Source: Aliidongia dinghuensis (GTDB lineage: Bacteria > Pseudomonadota > Alphaproteobacteria > ATCC43930 > CGMCC-115725). Taken from it: a DNA stretch of 64,000 nucleotides. The notes under the pieces were generated by a model. It did no database searches and was not told the DNA's origin. It saw nothing but the letters and a program-made list of their open reading frames with translations. Within the stretch, counting starts at the first letter, position 1. Each line of letters starts with the position of its first letter. The stretch is from contig NZ_BMJQ01000021.1 in assembly GCF_014643535.1 (NCBI RefSeq), positions 49,939-113,938 of the forward strand, read 5' to 3'. This document shows positions 52,369 to 62,700 of the stretch, one piece after another. The position numbers and the translations under genes were made by a program.

Positions 52369-53438
52369 CACAGGCTCCAGCGCAGGCCGCAGCGCGCGCA
52401 GGCGGGTGACGGGCGGTCGCTCAGCAGCGCGCGGCGGAATTCCTGATAGCGCTCGCCATTCCAGATTTCGCGCAGGCTCTGCTGGGTGGCATCGCCGAGC
52501 GTGAAGCTTTCGTAGCCACGCATCGAGAAGGGCGCGATGCAGCAGGGCAGCGCCTTGCCGTGGGCAGTGAAATACATAAGCGTCCAGGGGCGGCGGCAGA
52601 GCGACCAGGGCTGGGTCTCGCGCTCACGCTTGAGGCTCGTGCCGGGCTCGGTGGCGCCCGAGGCGTTGAAGGTGATGCCGAGGGACTGGGCGAGCTCCTC
52701 GGCCTCGCGGATGAGCGCGCCCTCCGCCGCATCGAGGCGCTCGAACAACGCCGATTCAGGCCGCGCCAAGCCCTGGCCTTCGGGGAAATAGACGAGGCGC
52801 TGCAGATAGACCTCGCGGACGCCGATCTCGACAGCGAGCCGCACGAATGCCGGCAGCTCGGCGAGCGTCTCCTTCAGCCCCGTGAGCCAGAGCGAGACCC
52901 GCGGCGTCCGGGCCTTCAACTCGTCTTGCAGGCGGGTGAACGCGCGGACATTGCGCACGATCCGGTCGAACATGTCGCGGCCGCGCACCCGCTCGAAGGA
53001 TCCGGGCTCGGCCGCGTCGAGCGAGACGCGGAGCTCGTCCAGTCCTGAATCGATGAGCGCCCTGCCCTTGCGGCTCGTGAGCAGCGTGCCGTTCGTGTTG
53101 AACAGCACGTAGGTGCCGCGGTCCTTGAGATAATGGATCATGCGCGGCAGCTCGCGCACCATCATCGGCTCGCCGACGCCATGGAGGACCACGCGCGCGA
53201 TCCGCGGAAACTGATCGACGATCGCCGTGAAGAGCTCCCAGCTCATGTCGGCCGGCGGCTCGAGATCCTCAAAAGTCCGGGGACAGGTGGTGCAGAGCAG
53301 ATTGCAGCGGTTCGTCGTCTCGAGATAGAGGCACACCGGCTCGAGCTCCACCACCGGACCACGGGTCTCTTCGATATGCTCGAAGTATCGCGCCGGGTTC
53401 GGCGCGCGCCCTCCGGCGGTGGTGCTATTCGCGCTCAT
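52368..53438 (-). CDS. Radical SAM/SPASM protein
   Basis: This 356-residue enzyme has the cluster motif TTNRCNLLCTTCPRT (CxxxCxxC, about residue 45), LHGVGEPMMVRELPRMI and FNTNGTLLTSRKG. A C-terminal SPASM-type Cys set follows (SLCRRPW, ALPCCIAPF, ACARCGLRW) for auxiliary iron-sulfur clusters. Radical SAM/SPASM proteins modify peptides or sugars. Lodged between three glycosyltransferase genes, it may process a glycan or lipid-linked intermediate. The ATG at 53438 overlaps the end of 53435 by 4 bases. Confidence 0.82.
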   Translation of the reverse strand: MSANSTTAGGRAPNPARYFEHIEETRGPVVELEPVCLYLETTNRCNLLCTTCPRTFEDLEPPADMSWELFTAIVDQFPRIARVVLHGVGEPMMVRELPRMIHYLKDRGTYVLFNTNGTLLTSRKGRALIDSGLDELRVSLDAAEPGSFERVRGRDMFDRIVRNVRAFTRLQDELKARTPRVSLWLTGLKETLAELPAFVRLAVEIGVREVYLQRLVYFPEGQGLARPESALFERLDAAEGALIREAEELAQSLGITFNASGATEPGTSLKRERETQPWSLCRRPWTLMYFTAHGKALPCCIAPFSMRGYESFTLGDATQQSLREIWNGERYQEFRRALLSDRPSPACARCGLRWSL

Positions 53439-54766
53439 GATTGCGCTCCGATCCAGCTTGCGCCGGTGCGCGCGCCGCGGCGTCGCCACAGTTCCAGGCA
53501 GGCGAGCGCCGCGAAGGGACAGTAGATCGCGGCTTCATAGAGCGCTCGAGTGCCTTCGGGATCGGCTCCGCCCGGCACGAAATAGAGCAGCGGACAGGCG
53601 ACCGTCAGATAGAGGACCGACGGGCGGGGCGCGAAACAGAGGAACGGTACCAGCCACGCGAAGTACCAGGGATAGTGCGGCGAGAGCAGGACCATCGCGA
53701 CCACGGTCAACCCGGTCGCCGAGGCGATGTAATGGTCGGCGGCCCGGTCTTTCCGGATGGCATCGATCGCGAGCGCCAGCAGAGCTGCGGCGGCAAGCGC
53801 CAGATAAGGCGTAGCGCCCAGTGTACGGAGCGATGGGGCCACGTGCTCGACCAGGCTCCACAAGAAGAAGCCGGAGCCACTCACCAGTTCCTCGCCCTTC
53901 ACATAGTCGGGCAGGTAGCCCAAGACCGCGCTGCCGGCGCCGAGGAACGGCAGGTAGGCGACGATCGCCGTCACGGCGGCGGCTACGAGCAGCTTCCAGT
54001 CCCAGCGGCGATAGAGCGCCGGCAGCAGGATCGCCGGGTAGAATTTCACGAGCGCGGCGGCGGCGATAGCACCGCCCGTGAGCCAGGCCAGCCCGCGCCG
54101 CCGCGCCCAGAGGGCGAGTGCGACGAAGCACACGACGGCGGCATCGATATGGCCGCTGCCGGCGAATTCCCAGAGTGCCAGCGGATGCCACGCGTAGGCG
54201 AGGATCCGCTCGCGCGGCAGACGCAGGAGTGCCAGCAGGCGAAGCAACAGCACGACGCCTGCCAGCTCGAGACCGACCAGTGTCGCCTTCATCCCGGTGA
54301 CAGAGTCGTGAAGCCGGGTGGCGATGAAATAGATGACCTCGGCGACCGGTGGATAGATCGTGGGCGCGTAGGTGCGGCGATTGATGTTGGGAAAAATCGC
54401 ATCGTCCCGCAGCACCGCCAGATGCGGATCGATCGGGATGTAGCGGTAGGGATTGATGCCTGCGGCCTGGACCCGGCCATCCCAGACGTAGCGGTAGATA
54501 TCGTCCGAGAGATAGGGCGGCGCCAGCAGGACGCCGGCACGCATCGCAACCGCGACCACAAGGATTGCGACAAGACCGCGGCGCGAAAATCCGCCGCGCC
54601 ACGTCAAGGCGACGGCAACCAGGTAGAGCGCCCCTTGCAACAGCGCGAGGACGATGAATCCGTCTTCTGCGTCCTCATGCTGCAGCCAGAGTCCAACCCC
54701 GGTCAGGATCAGCATCAGCGCGCCGATCACGACCATGAGGGGGGCTCGCGGCGCGCCGAGTTTCAT
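53435..54766 (-). CDS. GT-C-type membrane glycosyltransferase (GT87/mannosyltransferase-like)
   Basis: This 443-residue polytopic protein has about ten membrane segments and a conserved first loop with paired acids (APPYLSDDIYRYVWDGRVQAAGINPYRYIP), then ALWEFAGSGHIDAAVV and LLSPHYPWYFAWLVPFL. That SDD...YRY motif is typical of GT-C enzymes using polyprenyl-phosphate sugars. The GT2 at 51598 is the natural donor-maker. The start ATG at 54766 overlaps the upstream gene stop by 4 bases. Confidence 0.82.
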   Translation of the reverse strand: MKLGAPRAPLMVVIGALMLILTGVGLWLQHEDAEDGFIVLALLQGALYLVAVALTWRGGFSRRGLVAILVVAVAMRAGVLLAPPYLSDDIYRYVWDGRVQAAGINPYRYIPIDPHLAVLRDDAIFPNINRRTYAPTIYPPVAEVIYFIATRLHDSVTGMKATLVGLELAGVVLLLRLLALLRLPRERILAYAWHPLALWEFAGSGHIDAAVVCFVALALWARRRGLAWLTGGAIAAAALVKFYPAILLPALYRRWDWKLLVAAAVTAIVAYLPFLGAGSAVLGYLPDYVKGEELVSGSGFFLWSLVEHVAPSLRTLGATPYLALAAAALLALAIDAIRKDRAADHYIASATGLTVVAMVLLSPHYPWYFAWLVPFLCFAPRPSVLYLTVACPLLYFVPGGADPEGTRALYEAAIYCPFAALACLELWRRRGARTGASWIGAQS

Positions 54767-55590
54767 GGCGGGACGTGCCCGACCGCGCCCAGCTCGGTTC
54801 CCAGGGTATCGATCCCCAGGGCATCGATCCCCAGGGCCTCGAGACCAAGGCGCCGGCCGTACCCCGCCGCCGCAAGGCTTTGCAGATAGGCGCTCGTATC
54901 GGGGGCGGCATAGCCTGGACGAGCGCAGCCCGGGGGGCGCCGGCCGCCGAGGATCTCGCGGCAGAGCCATTCCAGCGATGCCGCATCATCGACATCGTAC
55001 CAGGACGGCAGCGTCACGGTGTCGAGCGCGATGCTTTGCGCCCGCTCCATCGTCTGGCGGAACACCCGCTCCGTGCTCCAGGCGATATCCTCGAAGAGAC
55101 GGCGATGCAGCCGTTTCAAGCCGATAAGGTAATAGCCGCCGTCGAAAGCGGGGCCCAGCACGACGCGATCGCCCGGTGCCTGCAACGCCCGGACGGCCTC
55201 GACCAGCACGGACGTCGGGAGCGTCGGGCTGTCGGCGTTGACGAGGCAGACACCGCCATAGCCCGCCCCGAGCAGGTCCTCGACCGCGTCAGGCAGACTG
55301 TTGGCCAGGCCGACGCTCCGCGGCGGCAGCAGCCCGATCTCCGGCGGGACGAGATCGCGGAACAGGGCCTCGGAGCCCGGTGGCGAATAGGCGATGAAGC
55401 CCGCGATCGGCACCGTCTCGGCGGCCGCCATGAAATTGGCGGCAATGTCCTTGAGAAAGCAGGCGCTGAGCGCTGCCGCTTCTGCCACGTGAAGTGGCGG
55501 GACGAGGCGGGTCTTCACTTCCCCGTTCCGCGGTGCCTTGGCCATCACGGCCAGGGCGCAGGTGTCGCGGCGCGCCTGGTCCATGGGCAC
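54763..55590 (-). CDS. DUF2064 / TIGR04282-type glycosyltransferase
   Basis: This 275-residue nucleotidyl/glycosyltransferase-like protein contains ALAVMAKAPRNGEVKTRLVPPL at the N-terminus, VCLVNADSPTLPTSVLVEAVRAL and VVLGPAFDGGYYLIGLKRLHRRLFEDIAWST, the pattern of TIGR04282 (DUF2064). Family members were linked to arsenosugar and surface-glycan pathways. It heads the four-gene operon 55590-51598. The C-terminal tail (about 40 residues) is an extension with a pentapeptide repeat LGIDA/LGIDT, encoded by three 15-bp units. Confidence 0.82.
   Translation of the reverse strand: MPMDQARRDTCALAVMAKAPRNGEVKTRLVPPLHVAEAAALSACFLKDIAANFMAAAETVPIAGFIAYSPPGSEALFRDLVPPEIGLLPPRSVGLANSLPDAVEDLLGAGYGGVCLVNADSPTLPTSVLVEAVRALQAPGDRVVLGPAFDGGYYLIGLKRLHRRLFEDIAWSTERVFRQTMERAQSIALDTVTLPSWYDVDDAASLEWLCREILGGRRPPGCARPGYAAPDTSAYLQSLAAAGYGRRLGLEALGIDALGIDTLGTELGAVGHVPP
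54800..54844 (-). repeat. 15-bp tandem repeat, three near-identical copies
   Basis: CCCAGGGTATCGATC, CCCAGGGCATCGATC and CCCAGGGCCTCGAGA on the plus strand encode the repeated LGID(A/T) tail of the DUF2064 protein on the minus strand. Confidence 0.85.
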
Positions 55591-55710
55591 CCCTGCTCCT
55601 TCTACCGCGCGCCCGCGACGAGCCGTTCCTTCTTGTTTCGCGGAGCCGTCGTGAAACGGTACAAGCCTATCCGTAGCGGCTCAAGATCATCTGCAGTGAG
55701 GCCGAACCCG

Positions 55711-56472
55711 TCAGGGCCGCGCCAGCCCCTTGACCCCGGTCAGGATGGCGCTCGTAAAACTCGCCGCCGTCGTGTTCGCCCCCGTGAAATCGGCCTCGGT
55801 CAGATCGGCGCCGGCGAAATCGGCATTCGACAGGTCCGCCCCGGTGAACCGGGCATGCTGTAGCTTGGCGAACTCGAAGGTGACACGCCCGAGCCCGGCG
55901 CCGTCGAAATTCGCGCCTGCGAGGTTCGCCCGCGAGAAGTCCGTGCGGATCAAGCCCATCGACTGGTTGCGCATATCCGCCGAGGCGCGCAGATGCGACA
56001 GGTTCGCACCCTGCATGTCGTCGAGGCTGAAGCGCGCGGTGACCTTCGCACCCGAGAGGTTAGCGCCGACGAAGCTCGCCGCCTCGGCCGGCTGGGTCTC
56101 GAGGCCGCGCGAGACGACCAGCGTCTCGAGCACGGCGTCCGACAGGTCGGCATGGGAAAAATCAGCGCTGATGATCCAGGCCAGGTTCAGCTTCGCGCGC
56201 ATGAGCTTGGCGCCGGCGAGCTTGGCCTTGACGAATTTCGCGCCGCGCAGATCGGCATCCGAGAGATCGGCACCGGAGAGGTCGGCGCCGCTGAAATCCA
56301 GATCGTGGAGATCGAGGCCGGCCAGCGATTTGCCGGCGAGATTGGCACCCGCACCTGGCTGCGCCGCGGCCAGGATCGACTGGACGTCGGCGCGGGTGAG
56401 GTCGCCGGCGGAGGCGGCAAAGCCCGCCAGGGATAGGGACAGGAGCCAGAAGAGCGCCGTTGTCCGAAGCAT
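55711..56472 (-). CDS. Exported pentapeptide-repeat protein
   Basis: This 253-residue protein has a signal peptide (about 1-22, FAASA) followed by pentapeptide repeats of the A(D/N)LxxA type from about residue 43 to the end (GANLAGKSLAGLDLHDLDFSGADLSGADLSDADLRGAKF in outline; ADLSNADFAGADLTEADFTGAN). These fold as a right-handed quadrilateral beta-helix. A helix-like break occurs at about 118-135. The function is structural or unknown. GGAGGG precedes the ATG. It is monocistronic, between the glycosyltransferase operon and the adhesin. Confidence 0.85.
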   Translation of the reverse strand: MLRTTALFWLLSLSLAGFAASAGDLTRADVQSILAAAQPGAGANLAGKSLAGLDLHDLDFSGADLSGADLSDADLRGAKFVKAKLAGAKLMRAKLNLAWIISADFSHADLSDAVLETLVVSRGLETQPAEAASFVGANLSGAKVTARFSLDDMQGANLSHLRASADMRNQSMGLIRTDFSRANLAGANFDGAGLGRVTFEFAKLQHARFTGADLSNADFAGADLTEADFTGANTTAASFTSAILTGVKGLARP

Positions 56473-56636
56473 TGCCTCGCCCTCCGCGCCGGTGCCGTTA
56501 TTCGGCGGCCGTCTTGCCCGCGAACTGGCCGTAGGCAGCGACGGCCCGCACTAACACCCAGCACTATACATAGCACTTGGCCCGGCCCCCATATAGGCCG
56601 CCATGCCCATTGGGCAGCCGCTTCGGAGAGTGGGGC

Positions 56637-56668
56637 GCCGGGCGATCGCGAACACAGTGTCGCCCGGC
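56637..56668 (-). terminator. Hairpin downstream of the giant adhesin gene
   Basis: GCCGGGCGA and TCGCCCGGC form a 9-bp perfect stem around 14 bases, 39 bases after the adhesin stop (minus strand). There is no T-tract. Confidence 0.45.
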
Positions 56669-56707
56669 CTCACCCGCTTGCGGTCTTGCCGCACGCCTTC
56701 CGGGCAA

Positions 56708-59700
56708 TTACGGCTGCCAGAGCTTTCGTTTCTCTTCATCCGTCAGGCTTTGCCGTTGCAGCGGCGTCAGTCCGCCATACCCCACGACCTGGATTGCACT
56801 GTTCGTGTCGTAGCTTTGCTGCACGTTTTTCTTCCGCTGATCTCCTTTCTGCGGCTGCTGCGTTGGCGTCGCATCGCCACCGCCGTAGCCGAGGACCTCG
56901 ACCGTGATGATGGAGGGCAAGTCCTGGGCGGTCGACCGGTTGCGGGTCCGGCCGGCGGCCTCCGCCGCGGTCGCGGCCGCCCCTGCGGCGTTGGACGCCG
57001 TGGTGAGCGCGCCCAGATTCGGCGCCACCGCGGTCGGGATGCCGAACGCCGTGCCCTGCACCTGGATGTTGAAGGCGTTCTCGACATGGAGTGCTGCGAT
57101 CGCGAGGTCGCCCGAGACGCGGATGCCGGCCGCCCCCGCATCGACCGTGCCGCGCGGCGCAATCAGGTAGACGTTGCCGCGCGGGGCGCCGGGGATGGTC
57201 TGCAGCGTGGCGATGCCGGCGCCGGTCACCTCGGATTTCGCGTCGACCGTGAAGTAGCCGTCCGGGTCTTCCTTATACAGGGGCGGCGGAACGTCCGATG
57301 TCGTCTTGGCGCCCTCGCCGGCGTTGATGTCGCCGTTCGAGCTCCAGATCGTCATCTCGCCGCCCTGCTCGGTGAAGATGCGGCTTTGCGCCAGGAGCAG
57401 GCTCTGGTCGCTGAAGATCGAGACATTGCCCGTCTCCAGCGTGAGGATACCCTGCTGGTTCGGCCCGATGACCGTGTCGCCATTGCTGTCGACGACGTAG
57501 GGCGGTGCGGACGCGCTGCCGACCAGGATGCGGCCGCCGGGGCCGAGGATGTCGATGTTCCCGCCCTCCTGCGTCTGCACCGTGGCGCCGCGCATGTCGA
57601 AATAGCCCGTGCCGACCAGCTGATTGGCGCCGTTGGTGCCGCCCTCCAGGTTGTTCTGCGTGTAGCCGTCGCTCGCCGGGAACAGCGTGTTGATCGCCTG
57701 ATAGCCACGGATGTACTGGTGGTAGTAGGGGCTCGCTGGATTGTTGTAGTCGGCGCCGACTTGGGTCAGGACCGCGAAGAACTGCCGATCGATGAAGGCC
57801 TGCTGCTGATACTGCGGCAGCGTCTCGAACAGGGTCCAGGCTTCATCGGGCGTCAGCGGCGCGATGCCACCGTTCCCGCCGCTCCGCTTGAGACTGTCCG
57901 CCGCGATCTGCTCGACATAGGCGACGAGTTGCGGCGACAGGTTCGGGATGCCCGGGATCGGCGCGGCCGCCGGATCGATGTAGGTCGCGGCGAAGCCCGT
58001 ATCGTTGATGCCCTTGCCGACGCCGAACAGGATCGAGATGTGGGCGCTCTCTGCAGGCAGAGCGGCGTTATCGAGGTCGCCGATGGTCTCGATGCCGGTC
58101 GCAATCGTGCCGTTCAGGCTCGAACCGCCGGCTCCATTCTGGAAGACCAGATAGGATTGATTGGCCGAGGTGAGCGGCCCGATGTTGCGGCCCGCCTGGA
58201 TGTCGAAATAGCCGGGGCCGGCCAGTTCCAGCGCCGGGGTCAGATAGTTCGCCCATCTCGGATCGGTCAGCGGCGCCGTACCCAGCACCGGATCGTAGAT
58301 GTCGTGCCCGGCGACGATCCGCGTGACATCCGAGGCATAGAAATTCTCGCCCAGGAAGGACAGGTTGACGATGTCATTCCCGGCCTGGATGAAGGCGGGC
58401 TTGTTGGGCTCCAGAACGAGCTCGTCGTAATAGAAGCCGAGACTGTCCTGGGCTCCGTCGGTGATATTGCCGTTCAGTGCGTAGACCCGCACCGGATTGG
58501 CATTCTGCGCGTGAGAAATCGTGTGCTCGTAGCGCGGAAGGCCGCTTGAGGTCGGCTGCAGCGGGTCCGTAGCACCGATGCCTGCATAGAACTGCGATTG
58601 CTGATTGAGCGGCGAGGGCAGCAGCGACGGGTCGACGTCGAGCAGACCGAAATATCTGCTGAAGAAGGAACCGCCCGCGACATCATCTGCAAAGCTGATC
58701 GATTGATCGGCGAGCAGGGTGAGCTGTCCGTTCACGGAGGGATAGAGTTCCCCGGCATTGTCGATCTCGATGCCGCCGCCGAGCGCCGTCATGCTGAGCG
58801 AGGCGGGCAGAAGGGTACCGCTATCGGTCGAACCCAAGAACGGGGCGTTCGACGCGGTCATGGTGCCGAGCTTCGCGTTGCCGACCGTCGAGAGGATCGA
58901 CAAGGACGAGGTGCTGCTGGGGCTCTGGGAATCGCCCGCGCCTATCCCGAAGAGACTGAAGTAAGATGGGTCATAGACGCCGCCAATATTGGCGTCCTGA
59001 CGCGCGGTCACCGTCCAGTTCGTATTCTGGTAGCCGAGCAGCGGCGCCATCGGTGTCGAGACGCTGACGGCCCCGGCTATCCCGCTCGTGGTGGTCGAGA
59101 GGGTGAAGGCGGAGCCGATTTCGCCGCCGGCGGTCAATGATCCGGCGCCGTTCGCGACGAAATAGGCGCCGCCTAGAATGTCGCCGCCGGCGCTGACCGC
59201 GAGATTGCCGCCGCCCAATGTATTCACCGCGCCATTGGAAATGTTCCAGGTCGTCGGCAGCGCGACGGACAGCTCTCTAATATCGCCCTTCGCCGTCACG
59301 CTCACGTTGCCGCCGGCCGACATCACCCCTTGGTCGAACGCCGCGAAATTGATCGAGCTTTGCGTGACTTGGCCGGAGCTATTGGTGACATTGTTGGTTT
59401 CCATCCATTGCCACCAGAACTGGGCGACATAGGTGCCCGCGGTTCCGGTCACATTGCCGGTCGTGTCGTAGACCTGTTCGATGCCGTTGATGTTCCTGCC
59501 CGCGCTGATCGTGATGTTGCCCGCATTCACCGGCTGCACGGGGCCGGTGACGAGCAGTTCGCCCTGGTAGGCACTGCTCGTGGACGGCCGGAGCACCGAC
59601 GCCGAGGTGTCGGCGGTCGTTCCGGGCGCCGGCTCGCCTGCCGTATAGACCGCCGCAGGCGCCGCCGTATCAAGCCAGTCGACATCGCCCGCCGCCGCGA

Positions 59701-62700
59701 TGTCAATCGAACCCGTGCCTGTCCGCACCGTCGTCGGGAAGAGCAGCGTCCTGCCGCTGATGAAATCGGACGAAAGCGGATTGCCGTCCAAGTCCTTGGT
59801 CGCCGTGTCGGCGACCGTGAGATGCCCGTCGAGGTTGACGCTGCCGGTCGAGCCGGGATTCACCGCAAGCGGATCGGCGCTCGTGAAATTCGCGCCGGCG
59901 ACCAGCCGATAGCTGGAGCTGGAACCGCCGAGCAGCGTCGCGGCGTAGAGCGGGATCGGATTGCCCGCGACCGGCTGATTGTCCGGATTGTTGTTGGGAC
60001 CGAAATCCACGACCGGCAAAGTGCCGAGATTGGGGAGGATAACGGTGGCGGGATTGCTGGCTGGAGCGTATGGCGGATAGATGAACGGGAATGTGCTGTT
60101 CCATCTCTCACTGCTCACATAGCCCGAATAATATGTGCCCCAATCCGTAATATACTGAGCATAGTCCGACGAGTAATTGGCATAAGTGCCATTGTCGAGC
60201 GGCAGCAACAGGGGTGACGGCGTATCGGGATGGCCTTGTGTATTAAGAAGGATCGTGTAGCCGTAAACGCCCTGCAGCCAATTATAATAGGCTGCGGCAT
60301 AAGCTGCGTAGCTCGGATAATTGATAGGCTGCGGCGCAACTGGAACATTGGGATCCGAATCCGTCGGTTTGTAGCCCAGCCAACCATAATATTGGCCAAA
60401 AGGTTGGTCTTGTCGGTTGAAGATACCTATCCAACCAGTGTTGCTGGGCTGACCCCATTGGGTAATGTAACCCTCATAATTTGCGTAATACGCAGATGAC
60501 TGATTTTCGAGCGGCGCCTGGAGCGGTTTGTAATAAGGATCGGCCGCGATATTCGCGGTACCGCCCCCGTTAAGATTGATCACCAAGCCGGTAAGATTGA
60601 TGTTGTATTGGGCAATCAGCCCCAATGCCGCATTGTAATTTTGCAGCGCTTGGTCATACGCCGAGTTGCCGGGCAGTTTGCCAGGCTCGGCATAGGGCGC
60701 GAACGGCGCGTAGAAGAGCTGCGAGCCCACGCCCTGTTGCGTGATGTTGCCGGTCTGGAACGCGACATAGTTGATATAGGTGAGATAGTCGCCCGCATAG
60801 ACCGCGTAATCCGACGAATAGGCCGTGTAGTAACTTCCGTTGAGAGTGGGCTGCAGCAGCGGCGGCGGCGTGTTTGTCGTCGTCGCGTTGAAGTTCGCCG
60901 CCAGCCAAGTCTGATAGGCTCTGGCATATTGGGCATAGGAGGCGAAATTCGAGGGCTGCGGCGCGGTGGCAGTCACCGCCTCCGTCGCGGGATTGGTATA
61001 GCCCTTGAAGCCGAATTCGTCGCCCCAGTTGTAAAGATAAGCGAACGTGCCGTTCTGACCGGAGCCGAAGTCGGCCATGTACTTCATGTAGTTGTTATAA
61101 TAGGCCTGCGCCTGGTTCTGCAGAGGCGCTTGCACCTGTTGAAAATAGGGATCGCCGTTCGATGAAATATCCGCCAGAAGATTGGCGTTCTGGTCATAGA
61201 TAGTGCCAGTCCACAAGATATCTCCCGAATAGAACGCGCCGTTCACAAGATAATTGATGACCCCGTTATAGGCATCCAAGGCCGCATTATAGCTGGACGT
61301 TGGCGCAGCGATCGGATCGGCCAGGCCGACGCCGCCGTTCTGCTGATAGAAGCCATCGGTGATGGACGCCTTTATGTTGAGATTTCCGGCGGCGAGGACG
61401 GAGAGGACCGGGGCCGCACCGTTGTAGCGGAAGACCTGCGTGACATGGCCCTGGCCGTCGTCGGTCCCCGCGCCGAGGTTCCAGTTGGTGAGCACCGAGA
61501 TGGCGCCCTTGTTGTTATTGAGATCGGGGTTCTCGAGCACGATCCCGGGTGCCACCTGCGCATTGGCGATGCCGGCATAGCGGTTGCCGAAGCTATAGCC
61601 GGGGGTTTCGACATAGGCCATCAGCGTGCCGGGGCCGTTCGCCGAATTCCCGCCGACATAGCCATAGAAGGTCTGATGATCGGCATTGGCCGTATCGGGC
61701 ACGAAGTAATCGTTGCTCTGATAGCTCGCGAGCGTCGCCGCGTCGGTGGGTGCCTGCAGGATATTGCCCGACGCGTCGACCCAGGTGCCGGAGACATATT
61801 GCGGCGCCCCGCCATTGCCGTCCTGGTAATAGCCCGAGGGATCGATGATGCCGTCGAAGTGCTTGGCGGCATCGGTGGAGGCGTCGGTGGTGCTCCACAC
61901 TGCATAAGGCTCGATCGTGACGGTGCGGGCTCCGGTCAGCGTGGCACCACTGTCGATGCCGATCTTTACGTCGCCATTCGCCAGCAGTGGCGCCCGGAAG
62001 CTGATCGTGCCGCCATAGAGCGCGCCGGCGCCGCCCGAGACGTCGATCACCGCCGCGGGCCCGACATGGATCGTGCCGCTGTCGGCAGCCTGCACATTCT
62101 CATAGCCGTAGGTCGCGTTCAGCGTGCCGTCCGGTGTGCCGGTCGTGCCGATGACCACGACGCCGCCCGCTTGCGCCGGCGTCGCGCTGCGCGCGAGCAA
62201 GCTGCCCTCGATATCGACGCCGCTCCTGCCGTAGAGCGCGATCTCGCCCGCCGCAGGGCCGGAGACGTCGATCACGCCGTCGATGACCAGATTGCCGTTG
62301 CCGGCATTCGGGCTGGCCCCGCCATTGGCGGTCAGCAAAACATTGGCCGCGCGCAGCGTATTGCCCGCGGACAGCACCAGATTGCCGGTTCCGGTGGTGA
62401 CGGAAATCAGCGTGTTCACGCCGCTGGACGCGAGCGTCGCCGCGAGCGTATCGAGGTTGACCGCACCACCGGTATCGAGCGTGAACGAGCCGCCCTGATA
62501 GCCGGGCAGCGCCCCGCCCTCGAGCGTGCCCGCCAGGTTCACCGCCCCCTTGGGCGCGCTCAACGTCACCGCACCGGCCGTGCCGCCCGCCGCGGCGCCC
62601 GCGAAGTCCAGCACCACGCCGGAGGCGACGGTCACCGTGCCCGCATCCGCCTTCAGCACGATGTTCCCCGCCGGCGCGTAGGCCGCCGTGTCGAAGAACT

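Noticed and set aside
56603..58549. A 648-codon plus-strand open frame opposite the exoprotein.
   Set aside because: It mirrors the codon bias of the real minus-strand gene and encodes no recognisable domain.
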